Below are positions 11,101 through 22,400 of a DNA stretch of 64,000 nt, one piece after another. The notes below the pieces were generated by a model. The model had not been told where the DNA came from. It saw nothing but the letters and a program-made list of their open reading frames with translations, and did no database searches. A program made the position numbers and the translations under genes. The stretch covers positions 248,001-312,000 of the forward strand of contig CANJKZ010000503.1 in assembly GCA_947471745.1 (NCBI GenBank), in the 5' to 3' direction. Source of the DNA: Closterium sp. Naga37s-1 (Eukaryota; Streptophyta; Zygnematophyceae; Desmidiales; Closteriaceae). Each line of letters begins with the position of its first letter. Position 1 is the first letter of the stretch.

Positions 11101-13043
11101 TCAACCTGCCCAGCGTGTGTGGTAACCGCGTCAACTGGTTGCCTGCGAGAGCCAGGAAGCGCAGCGCTGTGAGGTGGCCGATCTGAAGGAGGAGAGGAGG
11201 AAGGTGAGCGTGGAGTCAAGGAGGAGAGAGAGAAGGGAAGGGGAGTGAGTGTGGGAAGGCAGGGGCAGAATGAGGCTCTGAAGCTGGCTCCTGGCAATTG
11301 CAAGAAGGAGAGATGACTGTAGGACTCAACTCACACACTGATGTACTCGCTATAAGGCGCACTGTCCTGTATCCACTACAAGGCACACTCTTCTATACTC
11401 GTTAACGGCACACAGTGCTGTACCCGCTATAAGGCACCTCGTCTGGGAGCTCTTGAAGCAGGTTCCCGTGAAGCCACAGCCCCTCCAGCTGCGTCAGATG
11501 GCCGATTTCAGGTGGCAGCCGCTGCAGCCTGTTGCCTGCTAGACCCAGCCGGCGCAGCTGGTGGGGTGTGGAGGCAAAAGGGCGAAAGGGAGAGGTAAAA
11601 AAGGGGTCAAATTCACACCAGTGGTGGCGCCGCTGCAAGCTGTTGCCTGCCAGCCCCAGACGGCGCAGCTGATGGGGTGTAGAAGGAGCCTGTTGCCAGA
11701 GGTCAAATTCACACCACTGGCGGCAGCCGCTGCAGCCTGTTGCCCGCAGACCCAGCCAGCGCAGCTGGTGGGGTGTGGAGGTGAAAGGGAGAACAGGGGG
11801 AGGTAAGAAAGGTGAAAGCGTAAAGGGAAGGAGGGGAAGGAGAGCGGCAGGAAAGGGGAAGGGTAGTATGGAAAGTTTGGCAATCTTAGGAAGGATCGAC
11901 TCGACTTGATTGCCGGCCAGAGAGAGAGAAAGTGAAGGGGAATGCAACTGCAGGCTTACTTTGGACAGGCTGGCAATCTCAGGAGGGATGGATTTGATTT
12001 GATTGCCGGCCAGAGAGAGGTTGGAGAGTTCTGAGAGGTGAAGAACAGTTGGGGGGATGGCCGTCAGGCCTGGGGAGGCGGAATAGGGGGAAAGGGGAAG
12101 GGGAAGGGAGGGGGGGTTTTGGGGAAGGGGAGGAAGAGAGGAGGGGAGGATAAAAAAGGGACTGAGGGTAAGTCCCAAAACTTGAAACCTTGTTGGGGAT
12201 CGAGATGGGAATCAGGCTTAGAAACTGAGTGATAGGGGGCCAAAGCGGATGACTTTTGAGAAGTCTCAAAAACGAGGCTTAGAAGCTGAGTAATAGGGGG
12301 GGCAAAGCGGATGGATATCAGGGGAAGGCGAAACACAGGCGGGGACGAGGAGAGAAACTGGGCAGTTCGGGGAATGGGGGAAGACAATGGGGGAAACGAG
12401 GAAACGGGGAGGCGAAAGACCAAGGGGGAAGTGGGGAAAACGCGGAGGCGGAAGACCAAGGGGGAAGTGGGGAAAACACGGAGGCGGAAGACCAACGGAA
12501 AGGTGGGGTAAAACGCGGAGGAGGAAGACCAACGGAAAAGTGGGGGAAAACGGGGAGGCGGAAGACTAAGGAGAACTAGGGGAAATGGGGAACGGCTGTC
12601 GTACCGCAGTCGCTAAGGTCCAACGCGCCCGTGTTGGCGGCCACAGCGATTCTCGCCTCCACCTCACTCGCGCTGGCCGCGTTGACCGCGTTGACCGCGT
12701 TGACCCGTATAGACGCCGCAGAGGGGCGGTATGTGAGTCGCCCTGCCGCATGAACGGCCAGCGCGGGGGAAAGGCTTCCGAAAGAAGCGCTGCGAAGGTC
12801 TTTTGCGAGACGTCGCTGCAACAGGCATGCGCCGAGACGACATTCTGCGCGGGTTGGAGTACAAGGCGCGCGCTCCCCTCGCTCGGCGGAAGCGCGTGGC
12901 GCATGCGCAGCGGCGCGGGGGTTTAGGCGGGTGGAATCTCGATTTGCGACGGAAACAAAGTAACGGGCGCTGCGCGGCACTGGTGATCGAGACGGTGTGA
13001 GTGAGGACGTGTGCGGGAAAGCGGGTTCGAGCAGACGAGCCAT
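8164..13043 (-). CDS. Leucine-rich-repeat protein fused to a serine-hydrolase-like domain
   Basis: Twelve exons join without breaking frame: 13043-12605, 12069-11960, 11557-11438, 11182-11047, 10850-10741, 10531-10401, 10098-10026, 9792-9610, 9427-9327, 9177-8703, 8606-8403 and 8262-8164, giving about 726 residues. Exon 1 (146 residues) is Arg/Ala/Ser-rich, possibly an organelle presequence. Exons 1-7 encode about ten leucine-rich repeats of the short intracellular type (LSLAGNQIKSIPPEIASL, LVLAGN/LSVAGN patterns), roughly residues 135-375. The repeats are cut by introns at variable phase. Exons 9-12 encode an alpha/beta-hydrolase-like region: a strand VLLVAFGSAPAVPNW, the nucleophile-elbow-like GDSMGASAALMF (about residue 601), LAFCPQVDLISA, and a late PVDSHRLAKDL that could supply the His. 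The LRR part suggests protein binding. The substrate is unknown. The splice model is by eye; the start could lie in an upstream exon. Confidence 0.75.
11640..11785 (-). repeat. Two decayed copies of the start of LRR exon 3 inside intron 2
   Basis: The first 25-30 nt of the true exon 3 (starting at 11557) together with its acceptor CCCCACCAG occur twice more upstream in the same intron, near 11645-11680 and 11735-11775. The copies encode LRRLGLAGN- or LRWLGL-like beginnings and then lose the repeat. They carry an acceptor but no evident donor. The pattern matches the exon-fragment copies in the TPS gene. Confidence 0.6.
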
Positions 13044-13301
13044 GAGGGGAAATCTGATCGCGGTGCGACACGCATTTCACGAAATGTCTGCCCGCAAAAG
13101 GCGGTCAGAATCAGGTAAGAGCGGCAAGAGCTACCATCCCCTAATGAATTCCTCATCCATAGTTTCACACGCTCAGTCAGAAGCGCGGATTCATCAGGAT
13201 GATTAAATCTTCGCTATAGAGATTTGCGCGTCTCAACCATGTAACAACACGGCTTCACCCAAATTTCACGCCACTACATACTAAACAATAATAATGAAAC
13301 A

Positions 13302-15254
13302 TCATCTTGAAATGACCTGGTCAGCTAAAAGTCTACCTACTCTTGACGTGAGCGCCAGCCAAGCGAATACCGAGACCTGTAATGAGAGAGGGTAAGATGC
13401 AATGACCATGTCTTAAATGTTTAGTTTGCAATTGGGAAAATATTTAGTTTATGAATGCTGACACAACGTGCTGAATAGGCGATATGCAGCTACCTGACAT
13501 GGGGTAGAAATATACAATGTATCAATGCAAACAGTATACATTTAGGAAGCGTGCAACGGCTGGGAGGGCATGAGAGGGTTTAGGCACTCACAGCTCCGCC
13601 TCCTTGCCACTTGGCTCCATGGGGGAATGCAAGCATTGACCCTACAGAGATGGTGAATGTATCATTTTGGTAGGTGAACAAGGAGCACACTTTAGTAATG
13701 ATAGTAGAAAAGGGTCAATAGGCTGATGAATGGCAACAGAGATGGTGAATGTATCATTTTGGTAGGTGAACAAGGAGCACACTTTAGTAATGATAGTAGA
13801 AAAGGGTCAATAGGCTGATGAATGGCATTGAATACTGAAGATGAGACAGCTACACTTGAACAGGAAACATCACAGCACAGGAGAGTTCAGGGGCACAGCG
13901 GCTGTCATCAGAAGAGTAGCTGTGCAGCAGTGCTCACCGAATGGATAGACGACGTCCACCGGCAGAATGACAACGGGCTTGGAGCGGAACGAGAGCACCA
14001 GCAGCACATAGGCGCATGCCTGCACAGGAGTGCAGCAGAGTGGAACGAGTGAAAAATAAAAGAGCAAAACTGAGTAAGAGAATGGAGCACATTTTTGGGA
14101 CGTTTGAAAATTAAGATGCCTCATGATTCGAGATCCGCAATTCAGTGGCGATGGTGCTTGGACCGATCGACCAGAGGCCAGATGATGTACGCCCATCCAC
14201 CACCCACATAGAGTCGTTCTAACTGAAGACGTGCATGATGTATGCGATGCGCATGTGCATGTGCATGTGCATGTGCACGTGCACGTGCATGTGCATGTGT
14301 ACATCTGTGGATGTACCTGTATGGTGTATGGGAGGACAAAGCGAATCAGCGTCCACCAGATACGGGATGGCTGCGCCTTCACTGCCAAATAGCATAGGGG
14401 GAATGGATTGAAGGACTTGTGCATGTGCAGAGGCAAACATGGAATCAGGAAACCAAAGCACATGAATGGAAGATGCACAAGAAGTGGTGAGATTCCATGA
14501 CAGGATGAGCACCATGCGCGGCGATTCACATCACGTACAGGCGTTCAGCTCTTTCTCCTTGGCAGTGGCAGTGCGAGTTAGAAGTGCAGAGCGAGAGAAG
14601 GTGCTGGGGCTGTGGGTGGGGAAGAATCAGGGGGGGGGGGGGGTAGAATGAGGTAGGGGAAGAATGAGATCTGGGAAATCATGAAGACGGGGGACGATGC
14701 GGACCGGGGGAAGAAGAACGAGCTACAGGGGAGAAATGTCGACGAAGGAAGGCTACGAACCGAAAAGCAGGAGTTCCATAAACGAACGACACAGCAATAA
14801 CCAGCAAAATCTCGATTCGCAGGACTCACGTGTTCAGCCGATTCGCCTCCTTCTTGAGGCGCTTTATCTCCGCCGCAAGAGCCGCCTCTTTCCGCGCTGA
14901 AAGATTCTCCTGGCCACGGAAACGGTGCGTTAGACAAGCCACGCGTTAATCAGGTGTGTTTCGATCCGAGTCCAGTCACAAGCCGCCAAGGCTGCGTTAT
15001 GAGACCACGAGGAATTCATATAACGAGGAGAACGCGTGCCAGACGAGCTTCACGTATGAAAGCAAGGCTGGGATCGCTTCGGTTGCAAATCAACGGGGCG
15101 CATGAAGAGATACTACGGGTATATATTCTATCTGGGGCAATCATAAAGTCGACGCGCGTACCGGGAGGAAGCGGCGAAGTGCTCTCAAGATCACCTCGCC
15201 GAGGACCACTATAACGAACGTGGCTATAGCGGGAGGCAACGTCAGAACCTTCAT
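13302..15254 (-). CDS. GET1: GET1/WRB-like receptor for tail-anchored protein insertion
   Basis: Seven very short exons join perfectly in frame: 15254-15162, 14909-14830, 14609-14539, 14381-14317, 14019-13938, 13641-13592 and 13376-13302. The product has 171 residues, close to plant GET1 (about 170-180). Order of features: an N-terminal membrane span (residues 5-25, ATFVIVVLGEVIL); a charged coiled coil (about 32-80) containing KEAALAAEIKRLKKEANRLN, then TPSTF and TATAKEKELN, the hallmark cytosolic coiled coil that binds GET3; then membrane spans including IWWTLIRFVLPYTIQ, AYVLLVLSFRSKPVVILP and VSVFAWLALTSRV. In known organisms the protein sits in the ER membrane and, with its partner, receives tail-anchored proteins from the GET3 ATPase. 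The identification rests on domain order, coiled-coil motifs and length. The gene ends 258 bp from the LRR gene start. Confidence 0.85.
13644..13827. repeat. Two-copy 92-bp tandem repeat in a GET1 intron
   Basis: The segment beginning ACAGAGATGGTGAATG at 13644 is repeated immediately from 13736, with a period of about 92 bp and almost no differences. Read on the minus strand, the first copy contains the upstream side of the acceptor of GET1 exon 6, so the acceptor's polypyrimidine region was duplicated. Confidence 0.8.
14248..14303. repeat. GCATGT/GCACGT simple repeat in GET1 intron 4
   Basis: A run of alternating purine and pyrimidine, mostly GCATGT with a few GCACGT units, lies between GET1 exons 4 and 5. 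Such runs are prone to Z-DNA and slippage. No function is implied. Confidence 0.85.
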
Positions 15255-16460
15255 GGCAAATTCCTCACAACATAAGATGTGAGAGAGGGATCTTAGGGCG
15301 GAATTGCTTGCATCAACCTAGGCCTCACTCTGTCAGCTCGTCCCTAGTCCTGGTAAGTTACTCTTCAGCTGTTAAACCGCGCATCGTGACTCTGACGAGT
15401 AGCTACTAAAGACGTGTCAGCGGTCCTTCTACGCGAAATCGCCACGCCACCCTCCGTTCTGGCTGGAGCAGCTGAATTTGCAGCCTGGTACGGCACCGAG
15501 CCGTTCAGGTTCGGTTCAAAATGCCGCACCCAGCCTCGAGTTCCAAACCTCGACAAATGAAAACTCGTTACAGGAACACCAAATGCAGCCACACTGCAAA
15601 ATCTCGATGTGAGCCGCGGGCTGCCGAAAATCGGCAATTCGTGATATTTGTGTGACAGGAACTTGGTGTCAGAAAAGGTTTTAGAGCTTAGTTAAACGTC
15701 ACCACGGAAGCCTTTGATATGCCACGTCAACTGGTAGCCCAGTTGACACATCACATTGGCCCAGCACACACCAATCCGTGAAGGATGATGCTCTTTTGAG
15801 CTTCTTTGTCAGGTGGGGAAATATAGGCGGTGATATCCTCGTTACAGGCAAAGCACTCTGGCTGTCAGTTCCATGTCAGACCACTAGCACAAGATTCTCC
15901 CAGTTTCGGTTATTTTAGTTTGACAGCCAGCCATCAGTGACGCCGATTCGTTCCTTCTGCTTCAGTAGGTAGCAAGAGTTTCTTCAGTAGGTGACCTCCT
16001 AGTAACTAGTGCCCGCAATCGTCAGGACTCTCATATGTTTGTGAAAACAGGTCCTTCGTGTCGCATGGCCAGATGTTTCCGCCGTCAATTCGACGGGTTT
16101 CTTACTTGCTTAGACTGCGAGGGATTCTTTTCGCGAGTACTCTTTCTGCGACGAGCTGGCGCTTTCGCTGACGACCGTTGCTGTGCTGTCACTACTCGGT
16201 AACAAAGCTAGCACTTTCTAGGGATCCCAGGAGTAGTGGTTGCGAAAGACTGCATCAGTCACAGTATTTGGAATCAGACTTTTTGGCCCTAGAATCTACC
16301 ATAAGCCTGGACGCGCTTCAAATCTATTCAGGCTCTCGTGAATGATGGGAATTGCTGCTGTAAGTCAGGCCGTGAGATGTTGAGCCAATCTTCTGACACA
16401 AAGTTGGACTTTGCGCAGTTGGTCTCTGAGACTTCACAATAGCCAACTTAACCTCCTCCC
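15255..16460. promoter_or_regulatory. Divergent promoter region between GET1 and TPS
   Basis: About 1.2 kb between two divergent start codons (15254 minus, 16461 plus). Base composition is mixed and no coding exon of either gene could be supported here. A 90-codon minus frame (15637-15365) has no recognisable features and is treated as chance. The region presumably holds both promoters and 5' UTRs; I see no TATA box that I would trust. Confidence 0.35.
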
Positions 16461-19400
16461 ATGGCGCCCACGCGCTATTCCCTCTCCATCAAACCCCCCG
16501 ACCGCGCTGCGGAAGATGGATCCGCGGAAGCCCCCCCGCGGAGAAGCAGCCTCAGCAGCAACTTCACCCCTGGGGGAATCGGAACCGCAGCTGGCGGAGC
16601 ACCCGCTGGCGCAGCAGGCGGAGCGCGGGGGTCGGGGGGGGCGGGCAGAGGGCACTATGACGCCGGGCCTTGGGCTATCCGCGTTCCCTATCAGGATGCG
16701 GACGTGCGAAGTGTCCTGGAAGCAGGCAGGGATCCGTGGAGTTGCGCAGCAGGCGACGGCGCGGGGAGGCAGGGTGGCGCTGATGCCAGCTACGGCGCTG
16801 GGGGGGGAGCGGGGGGAGTGAGCGGGGAAGGTGGACCCGGGGGAGGTGCATCTGGATCAAGATTCGGGTTCGAGGGCGGCAGGATCCAGCGGAGGTTCTC
16901 TCTTTCCACCCCGCGGGAGATCGCCAGGCTGGCGCATGCGACGAGCGGCAGCGCCAGTGGCGCCAGTGGGCCTGAGAGGCACGGGCTACAGGCTCACCCG
17001 CCACAGGTGCAGGCGCAGGTGCAGCAGCTGCTGTACCCGCTTCACCAGCACCTAACCCAGTTGCAGCAGCAGCAGCAACAACTGCAGCAGCAACAGCAAC
17101 AGCAAGGGCAAGGGATTAACATGCCAGGCACACCCCGTCGTCCCACTTTCTACCGAGGCCTCTCCTCTTCTTATGAGGAGGCCGCCCAAGATGCAATCGC
17201 AGCCGTTCAGGCTGCGCAGGCAGCAGCAGCCGCCGCGTCAGCCAACGGCCCTTCCAATTCCGGCTCGTTTTCCACTGTTGGTTCGGGCAGTTTCAACAAT
17301 TCCATGGGTAATTTCCTACGGCAGCCAACTACCCCTCGGTCGATACCACCGTCTCAGTCATCCACCCGGGTCGAGCGGTTGCTGAGGGAGAGGCAGATGA
17401 GGCGCAGCTCGAGCTTCCTCCAGTTCGACGTGGATTCGGTGGACGGGCGGATCATGACGCCACGTGGCATTGCCACGTCACACGGCAGTGCTGGGTCAAT
17501 TGCTGGGCCGCCGGCTCCTGGCGGAACAGGAGGAGCATTGGGAATGGGAGCAGGAGGCGGAGGAGGCGGAGGGGGAGGGGGAGGAGGGGGCGCAGGAGGG
17601 GGCGCAGGCGCAGCGTGGGTGCCAGGGCGTGCGCCCATGGTTGGCCGAGCCAGCACCGCCTCCCGAGGCAGCTTCGCGTTTGGCGCGGCAGCCCGAGGCA
17701 CCAGGTCCGGGCCACTAGCCCCGGTGGACCTCATGTTAGGCCCGGACAGCCGGAACTCCAGCTATGACAACCTGGCTGCTGTTGCCGCTGCTCACACCCC
17801 CCACAGCTCATCCATTCCCACCCCTTACACCTCCACACCACCCCGCCTCCCCTCTGCCGTCCCCTCACCATACCCTCTCGCTTCCTCTCCCCACATGGCC
17901 TCATCACCTGCCATCCCACGCCCGGCAGGCTCCACGCCCCGCCTGTCGTCGTCCCTCACAGCCTACCCGGGGTTCAGGGGTGGGGGCGCCATGCAGCGCG
18001 TGCAGAGCAGCGGGGAGCTCACTGCTGCGGCGGCACAGGCAGCAGGTTTGACGGATAGGATCCCGGAAGAGGGGATGGGAGCGGGGGACGTGGGAGTGGG
18101 GGGTGCGAGTCCTGGGGTGACGGTGCTGCCAGGGGTGGCTGGGATTCCGGGTCCGGGAGTGGCTGTTCCGGGGGGTATGGGAGCAGGGGGAACAGGGCCG
18201 GCTGTAGCAAGGCCGGCTGTAGCGGGGGCGGATGTAGGTAGGCCGGCTGCAGCGGGGTCGCCTGTAGCAGGGCCGGCTGTAGCGTCACCACAGCATAGGA
18301 TGGGAGGTAGGCCAGGCACCCCTAGCCATGTTCTAGACCCTGGTCGGATGCTAGAACCGTTGGGACCAGCAGCAGCAGTGTCTCTCGCAGCAGAAGCAGA
18401 GGCAGAAGCAGCAGCAGCAGCAGCATCGGCAGGACCAGCCATGGCAGCAGCAGCAGCAGCAGCTGCAGCAGCAGCGATCCCTCAGCCTGTACCAGTCGAG
18501 CCTCCCCAGATGGAACCTCCGCCGACCTCGCCGCCTGCGCCGGCCGCGCAGCAGCGCATGCAGCGGCTGCTGATAGTGGCCAATCGCCTGCCCGTGCGGG
18601 CCAGCCTGCAGCCCGACGGCACGTGGGCGCTGGAGCTGTCCGCTGGAGGGCTTGTGAGCGCGCTGCTAGGTGGGTGCCATAGCTGCTTGAGTGCTGCGGC
18701 TGGGTGGGTGCCGTGCTGTGTGTTGGCGTCAATGCATGCAGCCTCCTCACCACCTATTCCCCTCCAATGCATACAGACGTGAAGCAGAACTTTAAGACGT
18801 GCTGGATAGGCTGGCCGGGGCTGTACCTGCAGGCGTCAATGGCAGGCTTGCTGCTGGGAGTGATAGTCGTTGTTCCGTCCCTGCTCCACCTACACCTCAC
18901 CCATACTTCCTCCCTCAATGCGTGCAGGCGTGAAGCAGAACTTTGAGACGTGTTGGATAGGCTGGCCGGGGCTGTACCTGCACTCGCCCGCGGATCAACA
19001 GCAACTGCACGACGCCCTGCAGGCCAAGGTGCGGCGCTGGTTCCCATCCCATCACAGGAGGCTTGATAGGGGGCCATGATGCAGGGGCTCTCATTTGGGG
19101 CTCAATGGAGGGGCACAGGTAAGGGGCGCATAGAGGGTTCACAGAGGCACAGTAAGGGTTTGGTGACTGCGAAGGGCAGCTTCCCATGAGCGAGGTTCGA
19201 GACGGCCAACAACTCGTCCCCTCCCTCCCCCGTCGTGTCCCCACTGCCTAGGCTGTGTACCTGTGTTCCTGACGAGCACACAGTGAACGCCTATTGCAAA
19301 GCCTACTGCCACGCCTGCTGCTGCAACAGCGTGTGCCACATTAAGTCAAAGCACACCGAGACTCACACCATCTCTCTTACTCTTCCCCTCTGTGCCCTTC

Positions 19401-22400
19401 TTTCCCGCCACTCACAATGAACGCGTGCTACAATGGGTACTGCAACAACGTGCTGTGGCCGCTGCTGCACTACATCGGGCTGCCTCAGGCTCATGCCATC
19501 TCCCCTTCCTCACCCCCTTCCTTGCCCTTCTCTCCCTCCTCCCCACCACCAGGGCTGTGTGCCGGCATTTTCAGACGAGAGCACAATGAACTCGTACCAC
19601 AACGCGTACTGCAACAACGTGCTGTGCAACAACAAATTCAAGCACAGCTGGACTACCGCCCCCTCTCCCTCTTCCCTACCGTGCCCCTTCCCACCACCAG
19701 GGGTGCGTGCCTGTGTTCCTAGACGAGAGCACGATGAACGCCTTTTACAACGCGTACTGCAACAACGTGCTGTGGCCTGCCCTCACACCACTCTCTTTCC
19801 CTCCTCTCCTGTGCACTTCTTTCCAGGGATGCGTGCCCGTGTTTCTGGACGAGAACACAATGAATGCGTATTACAATGGCTACTGCAACAACGTGCTGTG
19901 GCCGCTGCTGCACTACATCGGCCTGCCCCAGGAGGACCGCCTCTCCGCCACGCGCTCCATCCAGGGCCAGTACGGCGCGTACCGCTCGGCCAATCACAGC
20001 TTTGCTGACGTGGTCATGGCTCAGTACCGGCAGGGGGACATTGTGTGGGTGCATGACTATCACCTCATGCTGCTGCCTCAATACCTCAAGGCCCGCAGCC
20101 CCAAGTGAGTGTTCAGCTGGCTTAGAGGTAGCATGTCCTTCCCTCGTGTCCTTCTCTCGTTGCCTTCATGTCGTGCACGCGCCTGGCTCGTTTCAGTGCT
20201 TGCAAATGTGTAACTGGTTATGCACCTCTCCCCCCATCACCCGCCAGCATGAAGGTGGGGTGGTTCCTGCACACGCCCTTCCCCTCCAGCGAGTTCTTTC
20301 GAGCGCTGCCCCTCCGAGAGGAGATCCTGCAGGCCGTGCTTGCCGCTGACCTCATTGGGTGAGTTGGAAAAGTTAACGGGGCAGCTTGTAACGAGGACAT
20401 TCGTGGAAGGTTTACCTGTAGCCTGTGCTCGTGCCTGACCTCGTCGTGTGAGTGGGTTATGGGAGTGGGCTCTTGAAAGGTCAAAGTCTGAAAGTCATCT
20501 GCTGCTGGCTGCTAGATTTTATTCTTTCCGCCCCCACGTTTCCTACTTCCCCCACACCCCAATTCTTTGTCCACCTTCCCCGCAGCTTCCACACATACGA
20601 CTACGGGCGGCACTTTGTGAGTGCGTGTTGCGCACAATCCCGGCGGGTTGAAGGTGTGCTGTGCTCCTAAGAAAGTTGCAGCTCTAGAGCTCAACGCACC
20701 CCTCCATGCGCCTGTCCTTTATGCCCTCCCGCTCCCCTCTGCCCCCCACCACTGTCCCAGCTTCCATACGTACGACTACGGGCGGCACTTTGTGAGTGCG
20801 TGTGCGCGCATCCTGGGGCTGGAGGGCACGCCCGAGGGTGTGGAGGACCACGGCAGACTCACACGCGTCGCTGCGGTGAGAGAGGGTACACTGGTGGTGC
20901 ACTTGCATCAGACACGTTACACATGTATGTGCAATAGTTTCCATTATCTCTCATGTATATTGTGTTTTGGTGTGTGGAATCTCCTCACTTTCATGCCTTC
21001 CATCCGTGCTGTGCCACGTGGCAGTTCCCGATTGGCATAGACCCGGAGCGGTTCATCTCAGCACTGGAGAGCAACGTGGTGAAGACGCACATCGCGGAGC
21101 TGCGAGCGAGATTCTCCGGAAGGAAGGTGAGAGCTCCTTGGGCGGTGTGGGAAGGGTCGGTCGGGTCGGTGAGAAAACGAGGGAAGGCGCGCAGAGGAGG
21201 GCAAGGCGAGGGGAGCAACATGGTCAAGCCTGACACCGCAAGTGGTGCTGGGCGTGGATGTGGATCCCGGGATCACAGGACATTATGAAGTTTGAGCAAC
21301 GTGCCGTGCATGTTGCTCAAGTTTGAGAAGTTCCTGGAGGAGCACCTCGACTGCTTGTGAGGCGCCTTGCGTGATGTATGTATCCTGCTCCTGCCCCTCC
21401 CTTACCTCCTCCCTGTTCTCCCCCCAGGTGATGCTGGGAGTGGACCGGTTGGACATGATAAAGGGCATACCGCAGAAGCTGATCGCGTTTGAGAAGTTTC
21501 TCGAGGAGCACCCTGACTGGCGCGACAAGGTCCTCCTCGTGCAGATCGCCGTGCCCTCTCGCACCGACGTGCCCGAGTGTGAGTGGTGCCACAACGGGCC
21601 TAGACCCCACCGTCTCACACACATGTGCTGCAATATGAGTCATGTGCGCCACAACAGGCCTACACCCTCCCATTCCTTTCCCACTCCACCTCCTCCCCTC
21701 CCCTCCCCTTCCTCTCCCCTCCCCCCCCCCCTCCCCTCCCCGTCTCCTCCCCCCCACTCCCTGCCCCGCCACCAGACCAGAAGCTGACGAGTCTGGTGCA
21801 TGAGATCGTGGGGCGAATCAACGGTCGATTCGGCACTCTCACCACCGTGCCCATCCACCACTTGGTACGAACCAATCACCACCGTTCATCTCTGTAGTCT
21901 CTGATGCGTGAGCTGCAACCCAAGCTCCATCCCTACAGTACAGCTGCTGATGACTGGCTTCCTCCTGGTTACTCCCCCTCACTGCCTCTTATCCCCCTCC
22001 TCCTTCCCCCTTCTACTTCAGGATCGCTCCCTGGCATTCCACGAGCTGTGCGCCCTGTACGCCATAACGGACGTGCTGCTGGTGACGTCGCTGCGGGACG
22101 GCATGAACCTGGTCAGCTACGAGTATGTGGCGTGCCAGAACTACAAGAAGGGCGTGCTCATCCTCAGCGAGGTGCGTGGCTTTGCTGTGCCCGCCTGCCT
22201 TGCTTGTGATTGTGATATAGTTCTATGCACGGCTCTTCAAGGGACGTTGCGCGGCTCGTAGGGTCAGCTACGAGTATGTGTACGTGGCGTGCCAGACCTA
22301 CAAGAAGGGCGTGCTCATCCTCAGCTGAGCATCACCCCCGGAGCATCACCCCCGGAGCATCACCCCCGGAGCATCGCCCCCGGAGCATCGCCCCCGGAGC

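Noticed and set aside
15365-15637. A 90-codon minus-strand frame upstream of GET1
   Set aside because: No features and no splice connection to GET1, whose N-terminal membrane span is already accounted for by the exon at 15254.
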